Made by a program: the position numbers and the translations under genes. Below are positions 36,704 through 47,052 of a stretch of 64,000 nt of DNA, in pieces; positions within the stretch are counted from its first letter, which is position 1, and each line of letters starts with the position of its first letter. The notes beneath the pieces were generated by a model. That model did not search any database, had not been told where the DNA came from, and worked only from the letters and a program-made list of their open reading frames with translations. This DNA comes from Acanthacorydalis orientalis. Its lineage: Eukaryota > Arthropoda > Insecta > Megaloptera > Corydalidae. The stretch spans positions 41,515,808 through 41,579,807 of the forward strand of contig CM068314.1 in NCBI GenBank assembly GCA_034766995.1, read 5' to 3'.

Positions 36704-38279
36704 AACAATTTGTATTTTTGGTCACTGATTGAAGTTAATCGTCACAGTCATTCTTTGAAACTGAACACTTCTTAAGAGATTTTTTCTAAAACTATATAAT
36801 TAGTATGTATGTTGGAATTAGTAAATTTAACGATTGTGGAATGAACTTTCTCCAGAAAAAAATTATTCAGTTTAATTCGAATATTTGCCGGCTAGTGGAA
36901 CAAGTTTGATTCTTAAATATTTAAACAATTTTAAGAGATTTGTGTATATTCTAATGCTAACTAAATTCAGTATTACCTACCGTGAGTTATATAAAATTAC
37001 TAGTATATGTCCCTGTCAAAATTGAGGGGAAAATAGAGAGAAATATAGAAAGAAAAAACTGTTTATTGATTTTTATGATATATTTAAACATAAAAAATAC
37101 CTAAGAATGAAATTATATTCTAGTGTTTATCCAAGCTAACAAAGCAAAAAAAATTCGTCAGTTTGTTCTGTTGAGAAAATGACGAATAATGCCGGTTTTT
37201 ATAAACAAGATTGTTAAGTTAAATAATTTTAATACTTATTTAAATATGTAATGCTAATGCATAATGCATAAAACAGAAATTGTACCAATTTCTGTTTTAT
37301 GATTTAAAAGGTCAATGTAACCAATTTATATGCAACGATTTAAGAAAATATACGATAGTTTTCACCTCATCTGACTTCCAAAACTCATTATATATTTCAG
37401 TTTTGTCATTAGAATTGAATTTTCTTTACGAAATAAATTTGCAAATAGATTATCATAATCAAATTTATTACTATGTCTTAAGTTGCTATAACCAGAATGA
37501 TTTTTAATGAAATTAAATAAAAATTAAATTGGACATCTTATTTAAGTTACAATCAGTATTGTTATAAATGAATTTTTCTGTGTATTTAGTATATTTATTC
37601 TTAAAGAAATTATTGTAAATTAAAAGAATAAATCTAAATTTAAAATTATAGTTAGTAATTTAATATACAACAGAACTACTTACAAATTCTTCTTCACATT
37701 GAAATCAAAAAAATCTACCAGGCTGCAAAATCTTTGTATTATTTAATAAATTGTGTTTTTTTTTTACTAGATGATAATATTTCTCATCCATACATAGGAT
37801 TACAAATTCACCTTCCGGCCATAAAAATGTTAAATACAGTACATTTACATTAAATAATAAAAAAATATTCTATATGGCATTAGTATGATATATATTGTTT
37901 GTTATCATTTATTAAAAAAGACAATTTTATTTCACAAACATAACTCTCAAGAACTATATAAAGATTTATGTGATTCATTTAATTTTCGTCAGCGAATGCA
38001 TTTTTGTTTACCGTTGTATGACAAATATACCTTATCTACTTAAGTGATTTCAACTTATATAATTATCAAATCTTGTTTTTAAAATAAAATTAAATGCTTC
38101 ATTTATATTAACTGAAACAAAATGACGAGAACTGTACTTTTTGATCATTAATACAATTCAAATTCTGAGTTATTCAGCTTATGAAAACTTACATAGTTCT
38201 ATAGGATTATTTTATTATTAAATTAATACATATTTACTTAAGTGTTAAATTATAAAAGATGAATTTTCATAGCAAATGT
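36704..38279. other. anonymous AT-rich DNA
   Basis: Nothing recognised. The ORF at 37280-37507 (plus, 75 codons) is AT-rich without motifs. A small palindrome, ACAGAAATTGGTACAATTTC in complementary form, lies at about 37272-37300. Confidence 0.45.
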
Positions 38280-38281
38280 TA

Positions 38282-38836
38282 TTAGATCGGTAGGAAAATA
38301 ATTGTGGTTTTTGTTTTCTGAATTCCGACCTTAATTTTTTTTTATTGAAAGTGTCATTTCATTGTGTTCATGTTAATATCATTTAAAAGTGCATTTTTTG
38401 GTCTATATTTTGGTAACATCGACTTTGGTTTTATTATTAATTTTGCTTCAAATTGGCCTATTGAATTAAAGATGAAAAAAAGTAAATAAGAGTAATTTTT
38501 TGTATGAGTTCAAAATGGGTGGTACACTAAACGATGCTTTTGGTGTGGGTACTGTTAAGGAACGTACGGTGCAATGGTGTTTCCAAAAATTTAGTGCTGG
38601 GGACGAGAGCCTTGAAGATGAAGAAGGTCGCGGGCGTCCTTTTCCAGTTCATAACAATCAACTGAAGACGTTAGTTGAATCAAAACCACGCACAATAATT
38701 TGAGAGCCTGCACAAAAGGTAGGCGTTAGTTCCCCCAGTAGTTTTGGATCACTTAAAAAAAAGGAAAATCAAAAAAGCTTGACATGTATATGAATTTGAA
38801 GGTCATTGAACCGCAATTATTTTTCTACCAACCTAA
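38282..38836 (+). mobile_element. mariner deletion derivative, copy 2 (complete)
   Basis: A 555-bp element flanked by TA (38280-38281 and 38837-38838). The 5' TIR begins TTAGATCGGTAGGAAAATAA; the 3' TIR read inward begins TTAGGTTGGTAGAAAAATAA, the mariner type also seen in Hsmar1-like elements. From about 38471 it encodes the transposase start: an MKKSK, then (with a shift) R-V-I-F, then YEFKMG. An open stretch 38500-38703 follows with NDAFGVGTVKERTVQWCFQK, FSAGDESLEDEEGRGRP and LKTLVESKPRTII, the two-part helix-turn-helix DNA-binding region. After a TGA at 38701 come K-K-K-S-like remnants and then directly the 3' UTR and TIR. The whole catalytic DDD domain (roughly 230 residues) is absent. 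The deletion point is the same as in the copies at 15900 and 45231. Confidence 0.9.
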
Positions 38837-38839
38837 TAT

Positions 38840-41496
38840 TACATTATACACATATAAAAATTAAAAGAATAAATTTTATATTTTTATTATATTAAAAATG
38901 TGTTAATAATAATATAAAAAAATGTTTACTACATAGTGAAAACATTGTGATATAAACGTGAATGACAGTTGCCTTTTAAATTTTATATTTATTGTAAATG
39001 GACGAAGTGAAATATTTAAAAATAATTACAGAATATGAAATTTTAATAATATTATTAAAGTAAAATTTGAACATTTTTTATAATATAATCTTAATTTCAT
39101 CATTTGAATCTTTTATGGGGTTACATTATGAACTGCTTTAAAAAAATTATTAGACTTTATTTAAAACGGGCCAAAGCAATGAAGTAAAGTTGATAAACAC
39201 TGTATAATTAATTAATTAATCTATTTGGAAAGTATATTTTTATCTTGAACACATTTAACAAAAAAATAGATAATCATACAATGCAATTAAGTGAGAGTAT
39301 GACATAGTAATTATTCATACTTTAGTAATTTGCTGAAAATACGTGCATACAAATGAAAATTGTCAGACAATTATCACTAGTTAAAGATGTGTAATTTGCA
39401 TCCAGCATGATAATAAACTTTCGCAAAATTACCATTATGAAAAAGGAATAACATTTTATAGTACGCAGACAAGAAGTATTCATGTATTTATTATCAATAG
39501 TTGTGTTTATTACTTTAACTGTTTATATTTTTGTTCATATTTTAATTGTTTATAATTTGTTAAATAGGGTCAAATTCCATTTTATTACTTTTTTTAAAAA
39601 AATGGCAGATAATTTACTTGAGAAACGTATTAATTGGAAATGTTTATTAGATTGTTTATTAATAAATCATAATAAAAATTACAAGAAATCTGATATTTCG
39701 ACGATCTTAGCCGTTTTGAATGACACGAGATTTTGTCTTTTACAGCTAGTTTCGGCTCTTAGGATATTTTCAAGGTAGATTAGTTATCAAGTGCTGAAAC
39801 TTGTAGAAAGTAAAAACTCGTTTTATTCAAAATTAGTAAGATCGCCAAGAGATAATATCAACAATATTTTATAAAAAATATTTATTTTGTTGAAAAAATG
39901 ATATTTCTTTCAAAAGTAAAAAAAAACAATAGATTGTGTCTATTATACAGTTTTTTTACTTTTTACTTTGAAACTGTTCGTGGTTTATTTAAACTACTAA
40001 AATTCTAAATGATATTTATGTTAGAGTTGTGGTGTAAATATTTATCGATTTGGCAAGTATTAATTACGTTACAAAAAATGTCATTCAAAAAGTATTTAAT
40101 TTCATTTGACATTTATCATTAATTTTTGTGGTAAAATCAATCATATATTCGTTGAAAGAGTCGTATTAATTACCGACTGAATATATGTTTTTAAGAAGCA
40201 TTGATAACCGAATCTGCTGATTAATATTTGTGTAATTATTTATAGTGTTAAAATATAATTAATATTTATCGATTTCTCAGACAGTAGCGTCAATGATATG
40301 CAACACATTGATCAGAAGTGTAAAAGTAAATGTTTGACATGTAAAATAAAACTAGACTACACTGAATTGAAAACAAACAAGTACTGACACACATAGTTCG
40401 ACAATAATGACATATGCAAATCTCAACCCTGTTTTCTGTTAAAACCGTTATCACAAAGCATTCTTAAAAAAAATCTAATGTATATATAGGATCCATTCAC
40501 AATCGACACTAAATTTTTTACATTTTAATTATATGCTGATTGGATACTCGGCGAGATGCACATTCAGATAATACTAGATAAACGTGTTGTAATTTTCTGC
40601 ATCGTTGCTTTGTTACTTACCTATAAATATCGCTAACAAAGTCGGTCTGTTGCATCGGTTTGTTGCATTATTATATCATAAAGATGCGCTGGTGAATCAA
40701 GGAACTAACAGTAAATTTAACACAGACTTTGATCTTGGATAATGTGTATTGTTGTTACGTACTACTTTGTATCTTTTACGTGTTCAAGAGAGAGAGCGAG
40801 AGAGACATTCTTTATTTAATTTATTAATATGCAGATTTTATAATAAACATTCAAAGATTTTTATGTCGCCGCTGCGGCCGCGTTTATAACAATCTTTAGT
40901 TGACAATCAATCATTATTTAATAATTTAAATAAATACTGAAGTCAAAATTATTATCACAAAAGTAAAATTCTATAATTTAATGTTTTGTGATATCAGATA
41001 CGATATTAGTACGAATGTCTTGTTACTTATAAAAATAAATTTTAATTTCTAAAGAGATGAAGGTTATAACTGGATAATTCTTTTATGTAGAAAGATGTAC
41101 CGTTTAGCTTAAAAATATAAATAACATCATATAAGATGCAAATTACTAATTTTACTTTCGTCATCGCTATTTATTCAATCTGAATGCTTATCTTGTTATT
41201 AAAGCGCGAATTTCGTACTTCAGATTTACAGAGCAGGGAAATATTTGAATATGCTGCTTCTTTCGTTTCAATACACTTACAAAATATTACAGTTAAACCA
41301 TTATTAATGACATGCGTTTTTTTTAAATCTTAAACTAATTAGAAGTCCAAGTGCAGATTTTTAAATACATTTTAAACAAATTTAAAGTGGGTATGCGAGT
41401 TTGATTTTGAATATAAGGATTAAAAAAACATATATAACGTCAAGATGTTTTATACACATAAACACTGAGAATATAATTATATGTTCAATCGTTAAT
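38840..41496. other. anonymous AT-rich DNA
   Basis: No gene recognised. An ORF at 39482-39778 (98 codons) has a hydrophobic start and a lysine-rich middle but no family features. A (GA)n-like run lies at about 40786-40806, and a tiny GC peak, GTCGCCGCTGCGGCCGCG, at 40865-40882. Confidence 0.45.
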
Positions 41497-41498
41497 TA

Positions 41499-42789
41499 AA
41501 GGACGAGGGCAACTTAAAAAGTTCGTGGCCTACCTATGAAAGAATATAACTTGTGTTCTTAAATTACTTTTACTTTTCAATATGGTTCCCCTGAACTTCA
41601 ATGCACTTCATCTAACAGTGCTTTTATGCCTTCCCGGAAATCCTTTTCTTGGAGGTCCTCAAAATAGCGATTCACTGTTACTATCAGTTCTTTATCTGAC
41701 AAAAATCTCTTACCGCTAATAATTTGTTTAAGTTTTGAGAACAGATGGAAATCTGAGGGAGTCAAATCTGGAAAATAGGCTGAATGGAGCAGCAAGTTGT
41801 ACTTCAATTCAGTGAGTTTTGTCATGAATACATTACTTGTATGGGGACGTGCATTGTCCTGATGGAAAATAATTTTCTTCTTTGATAAACCTAGTCTTTT
41901 CTCACGAATTGTTTGATGTAATCGATCCAGAAGTTTAACCTAATACTTTCTCGTTATCGTTTGACCCTTTGAAAGGTAGTCAATTAGTAGGATCCCTTTA
42001 GCATCCTAAAAAATTGAAGCCATAACTTATTCAGCGGATAAAACTGATTTTACTTTTTTTGGTGGCTGAGAATCACCATGATTAAATTGTTTTGATTGTT
42101 GTTTTAACTCTGGAATGTAATGGTGAATCCAAGTCCATCTGTAGTCACAAATCGCCGAATAAAGTCAGTCGTATCTCTTTTAAATTGATCCAAACAGTCT
42201 TGGGAAATTTGTACTGGAATGTGTTTATGATCAATTGTCAGCAAACGTAGTACCTATATTGTCGATAGCTTTTTCATATTTAACTCTTCAGTTAGAATGT
42301 GACTCACGCAATCATCTGAGACACCCATAATCTTAGCAATTTCGGACACCTCCAATTACTGATCCTGTAAGACAATATCGTCCACTTTGTGGATGATTTC
42401 TTCTGTCGTTGCAATTTTCGGACGTCCACTATACGGGTTATCTTTTAAGCTTGCATGGCCATATTTAAATTCGACTGTCCACTTTTTTTCGGTTGTAAAC
42501 GATGGTGCACTATCACCCAGTACATTTTTCATCTCATTAAAGATTTCTATTGGCGTTAAGCCTTGTTTGACAAAAAAACTTTATCACTGTATTTGTTCAA
42601 CTTTATCCATTTCAATAACGGTTCAAAAAGCTTTATTTAAATTGATGTTTGCAACAAACCGCTTGACACATTAATTATAGATTTTGATGTTATGTATAAG
42701 ATAAATATCGCTTTTTAATGCACCACAAATATTTAAAATATTAGCGCCATGTATATGTTATGCTGCGAACATTTGAAATCACCTCGTGT
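41499..42789 (-). mobile_element. near full-length irritans-type mariner element
   Basis: About 1.29 kb, the usual size for a mariner. The TIRs are still visible: one end on plus reads GACGAGGGCAACTTAAAAAG then TTCGTGG; the other, read inward on minus, is ACACGAGGTGATTTCAAATG then TTCGCAG. Candidate TA target duplications lie at 41497-41498 and 42790-42791. The interior is the transposase pseudogene at 41570-42610. The element is inactive because of multiple stops and shifts. Confidence 0.85.
41570..42610 (-). pseudogene. irritans-type mariner transposase pseudogene
   Basis: Starts MDKVEQIQ at 42610 and ends CIEVQGNHIEK followed by TAA at 41570; about 347 codons, the normal length. In order: SFFVKQGLTPIEIFNEMKNV, SAPSFTTEKKWTVEFKYG, a KDNPYSGRPKIATTEEI segment, SHILTEELNMKKLS, FIRRFVTTDG (first Asp kept, but a small deletion right after it shifts the frame into TWIHHYIPELKQQSKQ), DAKGILLIDYL, FHQDNARPHTS (second Asp kept), YFPDLTPSDFHLFSKLK (third Asp kept, 34 residues after the second), then FREGIKALLDE. 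All three catalytic Asp codons survive, but several stops (two at the start, one near SAE, one after the SGRPK region) and frameshifts kill it. Role when intact: cut-and-paste transposition into TA. Confidence 0.9.
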
Positions 42790-42791
42790 TA

Positions 42792-44417
42792 TGAAGACAT
42801 GATTGAGATATAGAGAAATAAAGTTTAAACACAAATGGAAATAAAAAATTGAAGAAATTTAACACAGTTTTTTTTAAATTTTGAAATAATTGACGTTCAG
42901 TTTGGAACACGTGGTCAATTTATTGTTGATCTCTTTTTCAAATATTTTTCGATTTTTGATTATGTAAATGTTTATATAATATTTCTATTTGAAACAATGG
43001 AAAAAAATTAATAATATGTATAAAAAATATTTAAAGATATATCAATTTCTGGCTGCAGTAGTGATACGATTAAAAAAAATGATTTTGGGTAATGCAGTTT
43101 TAAAATGGACTGAAAAGTAAAACGAAATGTTTTGTTATAAATAAAAATAGAAAACTTATTGGCCGTAACATGGACATTCATTATGCCAGTTTTTCAGAAA
43201 TATAGAGCGTGTTAATTCGATATTACTTATATGATTAACTCAAGAATAGAGTAATTTTGAGTTGTATCATAGCAGCAATCTGAAAGTGATATAGTTTATA
43301 TGCATTTATTTCTATAAAATTATTTATCATTCAATTATGTTTTGAATTTAAAGTGCAACACTTTTGATAAAATCGCTAATGTCGTGAGTGTTGAACAAAA
43401 TTAAATTTGAATCCCTGTCTTGAACGATCATCCATTGTATTTAAAAGAGTAATATTAAGTAGGTTTTAAGAAATGATTCTATATTTAATAATGCAGGTTT
43501 TCAATTGTCAGAAAAACAAAATAATGTAGATATCGGTTATAGCGAGTAATGAGTTGGAGGCTTAATCTATTAAGTTCTTACATGGATTGTACCTTACAGC
43601 TTATGAAAACTTATACAAATATTTTATTTATATAAAGAGTTCATACCATGAACATGCCGAGGAAATTTGGTCTCCTCTGAGAACTTTATTTTTTGCCTAA
43701 ATGGTGTAAGATCTATTTTTTAGAACAAAAGACAAGTCCAGTGGTTCCCCGAGAATATGTACATGTTTGGCTTGTCCAATTATTATATATCTCGAACGAT
43801 TTCTAATTAGTCTTGTGTTAATTCAAGTCCAAAATATGCTTGTATGTTAAATAAAGCAATTAATGTGTTTGTATTGTTACTAGGTATTTAAGCACTCCAA
43901 ACGTATATTTATTTATTGTTTAATACGTGTATTAATAACATAATTTCAGAATATATTATCGACTTTCGCGTTTTATAATTTAGCACTTTGAACGTTACCT
44001 ACATTTTTCTTTGTAAATACAAAAGTATCGATAAGAAAGAAGTAAATTATGCAACTAAACATGTATTTTAGTTAGTTTCATTTAAGATTAAAAAATAATT
44101 TTATATCAATTTTGTAAAGAAAAAGTATATATAATTTTATTCTATAATACATTCTAAATTATTCAGCTGTAGCCCTAAATTTGTATAATTTAAATATCTT
44201 GTAGAAATTTTATAAAAAAATATAAATATACATTCGCCGCCTACATTAATCTTCTTCCAAAAATATGCATAATATTTACATAAATTGACCTTGATCTTGA
44301 AGATGAGACATTGATACTTTCCTTGAGACCATCTTTTTTGCATATTTAGTATTCTTTATCCGTTGTGTTCATCACGGATTTCTCATATATATATTGTACA
44401 CGTCATTTTTAATCATT

Positions 44418-44419
<2 letters not shown>
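42792..44419. other. anonymous AT-rich DNA
   Basis: Nothing recognised. The ORF at 44137-44343 (minus) has no motif. Confidence 0.45.

Positions 44420-44495
<76 letters not shown>
44420..44495. repeat. (TC)n(TA)n microsatellite
   Basis: About 10 CT units followed by about 27 TA units. Confidence 0.95.
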
Positions 44496-44499
<4 letters not shown>

Positions 44500-45228
44500 G
44501 TATTGGTAGACACATAAGTAGATATTTATATATCTAGACGTATAATATATACCAAATAGATATTTATTTCTATTCATAACTACTTCAAGATTTTTTATTC
44601 TGTGAAAAATTCTAACTTATTAAGTTTATTCAACGTATGTATAGACAAGTAGTTATTTTAATTGGTCAGATTTAGATTGTTATTTATTTTATTGTAGTGT
44701 TTTCATTTATTGTATATTAAATAATTTTGAATTGCTTTAATCGCGAAATATTAGTTTAATAGAAAATTAAAAACAAATTTAATTGTCAAACTAATTATTT
44801 TTAATGTGAATATGGCTTATTCTTTACATACTTACAATTTTTTCATAGATAAAAAATTAATTCAAAAACTTAAATTTTATTCAACCAACAAGTAATTAAT
44901 AACCTTTTATTTTGATTTCATAACATTATGCCATCTCATTAGCAGTTTTTTGGGTTTATTCCAATAGTAGAAGCCTTTTAGAGTTTGAGATAGAGAAATG
45001 AACAGATATTTTTGAATATTTTTCATTCATTTAATTTTTTGTTGAGGCGCTCCAGAAAAGATCAAATAAAATCACTTGGTGTATTTGTGGCATTGACTTC
45101 TGTTTGCAAGCGTTTATTTTTAAATTTCTATTCTTGACATATAGAAAGAATGTTATCATGATGAATAATGAATGGTCTTCTGTTGTTGAAATAAAGACGA
45201 TTTATCACACTCCATTTTTATACTTAAA
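44496..45228. other. anonymous AT-rich DNA
   Basis: No ORF or repeat family recognised. Confidence 0.45.
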
Positions 45229-45230
45229 TA

Positions 45231-45803
45231 TTAAGTTGATAGGAATATAATTTCGGTTTTTATTTTCTGAATTTTAACATTAATTTTTTTCAATGAAAGG
45301 ATCATTTCATCATGTTCATGTTAATATCATTTTGAAGTACATTTTTCGGTCTGTATTTTGGAAATATCGACTTTAGTTTTATTATTAATTTTGCTTTAAA
45401 TAGGGCTATTGAATTAAAGATTGAAAAGAAGTAAATAAGAGCATTTTTGTATGAGTTCAAAACGGGGTAATAAAGTAATAGAAACTGATCGTAAACTAAA
45501 CGATGCTTTTAATGTGAGCACTATTAAGGAATGTACGATTCAGTGGTGGTTCCAAAAAATTCGTTCTTGGGACGAAAACATTGAAGTTGAAGAAGGTCGT
45601 AGGCGTCCTTTTTCAGTTCATAACGACCACCTGAATGCGTTAATTGAATCAGAATCACACACAACAATTCGAGATCTTGCATAAAAGTTCTGGATCATCC
45701 AACAGTTCTGGACAACTTAAAACAGCTAGAAAAATTAAAAAATTAAGAAATATGTATATGAATTTGAAGGTCTTAAACCACAATTATTTTTCCACCAACC
45801 TAA
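45231..45803 (+). mobile_element. mariner deletion derivative, copy 3 (complete)
   Basis: A 573-bp element flanked by TA (45229-45230 and 45804-45805). The 5' TIR starts TTAAGTTGATAGGAATATAA; the 3' TIR read inward starts TTAGGTTGGTGGAAAAATAA. The 5' UTR is closely similar to copy 2 (TTTTCTGAATT, CATGTTCATGTTAATATCAT, ATCGACTTTAGTTTTATTAT blocks). The longest intact coding stretch of the family lies at 45451-45684: LNDAFNVSTIKECTIQWWFQ, KIRSWDENIEVEEGRRRP, LNALIESESHTTIRDLA, interrupted by a TAA just after RDLA. A following L-K-T-A-R-K-I-K-K-L-like segment shows the second helix-turn-helix was also kept. The catalytic domain is deleted as in the other copies. Confidence 0.9.
45451..45684 (+). 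pseudogene. truncated mariner transposase, DNA-binding region only
   Basis: A 77-codon ORF. The usual mariner start (M-E-K-x-K-x-R-x-x-x-L-Y-E-F-K) is present just upstream in another frame, so the ATG at 45451 (MSSKRGNK) arises from a shift inside the YEFK codons. From ETDRKLNDAF onward it matches the mariner N-terminal domain up to TTIRDLA. In mariner proteins this region binds the TIRs and contributes to dimerisation. No catalytic motif follows. If translated, the product would be a DNA-binding fragment; there is no evidence that it is expressed. Confidence 0.75.
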
Positions 45804-46021
45804 TACTATATTAAAGCACAAAATATTTTTTACGCATTTTATATTTTGATTTTTTCCTCGAATTGATTATTACTTATACACACCATTTACTCGGATTCGT
45901 AGAAGTGTTTTACATTGTTTGTATTTTGTATAACATTGAATTCCAAGCACATAGTTTATTGTTGTAATAATTGCCAGCGCATTTGTGTTGTGTTGACAAG
46001 ATTGCCAATCTCTTGATTTAA

Positions 46022-47015
46022 CCCATTTGAGACGAGGATTATTATAAGATGATCTCCAGGAGCCGAAAGTTTATTTCTGTTATTGTTGAAAAATAAGATA
46101 ATGGAAAAATTTTGGAAGGTAATAAATGAGTATTGTAGACATTGTATCAGATAATGACTCAAGGTGTGTGCCTTTGGCTCCTCAGCAAATTTGTGATACG
46201 AGGGACCGATGATACACCATATGTGTTGCTTTCATCATTCATACGTGTTCCAAAGTTTTGCTTTCACCATTTTCTCATTGTTTTTCTTTCTTAATTTTCT
46301 CCAAGTGACTATACAGTAATTTTTGAAGTCAAGTAATTTTTCAATCAATGTAATGCTTGTATAAAAATTATCCATAAATATAGAATGCTCTTTTTACAAA
46401 AAGTCCTCTAATAAAAGTATCACTTTGTTCATATGCCCTTTCTCACTAATTATGTCTCCATTTCCTGTATATGCTTTCATTCGCAAAACAATTCTGAAAC
46501 TCTCACATAAAACATAATTTTATTCCATATTTATATTTTTTCCAACAATATATTACCTGAAAGTTAATATTCATCTCCAAGCAACGATTGTCTCACCTAT
46601 TGACAGTTCTTTGTGAGAGTAATACATTTTTTTCATTTTATTGTTAAAGTAATCAATGATCAGCAATATTTTCTGAGACGATGATTGCTTTCGTTTTCCG
46701 AGGAAAAATATAACGATCGTAAGATATCTTAAAATCGTTGTCTTGTCATATGCTATGAAAAATTATGCACCTTTTGCAATTCCGATGGTTCTGGTTGTGA
46801 ACTCCTAATATTTTTTTACCATAACTTGAAACCAATAACAAGTTTAATTTTTACACAACTTCTGTTATTTTACTTGAAACGATCTTATCTCGCCGACTAA
46901 TTTTTAACTACTGACTCATCTGCAAAACATGCATAGTGGTCGTTCGTTCTTTAGCGCACGCATTACACACACGTCCATGCATTACACACATGGTGTGTTA
47001 TCAGTCTCGAATGGG
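46022..47015 (-). mobile_element. internally deleted piggyBac-like element
   Basis: A 994-bp element with TIRs CCCATTTGAGACGAGG (left) and CCCATTCGAGACTGAT (right, read inward). Each is flanked by TTAA (46018-46021 and 47016-47019), the obligatory piggyBac target. Minus-strand translation across frames gives transposase blocks in the right order: RF-DILRSLYFSSENES (about 46730-46680), an LSIGETIVAW segment (about 46608-46579) where families have LSLDESM, so the first catalytic Asp is now Gly, then YGIKLCF and a CES-like stretch, YTGNGD, and HSIFMDNFYTSITLIEKLL (about 46390-46335) with the second Asp kept. The N-terminal quarter and the C-terminal part with the third Asp and the Cys-rich domain are missing or unrecognisable. 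Intact relatives are about 2.3-2.5 kb. Dead in itself, though its ends look recent enough to have been mobilised in trans. Confidence 0.85.
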
Positions 47016-47021
47016 TTAAAC

Positions 47022-47051
<30 letters not shown>
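47022..47051. repeat. (TA)n microsatellite
   Basis: TA tract starting three bases after the piggyBac TTAA duplication. Confidence 0.9.

Positions 47052-47052
<1 letters not shown>

Noticed and set aside
36527..36775. Plus-strand ORF of 82 codons
   Set aside because: Antisense of the Jockey-like LINE C-terminus and running into microsatellite.
39482..39778. 98-codon ORF with hydrophobic start
   Set aside because: AT-driven composition and no motif; such lengths occur by chance in 64 kb of DNA with few GC-containing stops.
40865..40882. Tiny GC peak containing GCGGCCGC
   Set aside because: An isolated 18-base feature with no ORF, repeat or TIR around it; could be promoter-like but nothing supports that.
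42387..42674. Plus-strand ORF of 95 codons
   Set aside because: Antisense of the irritans-type mariner N-terminal region, which reads properly on the minus strand.
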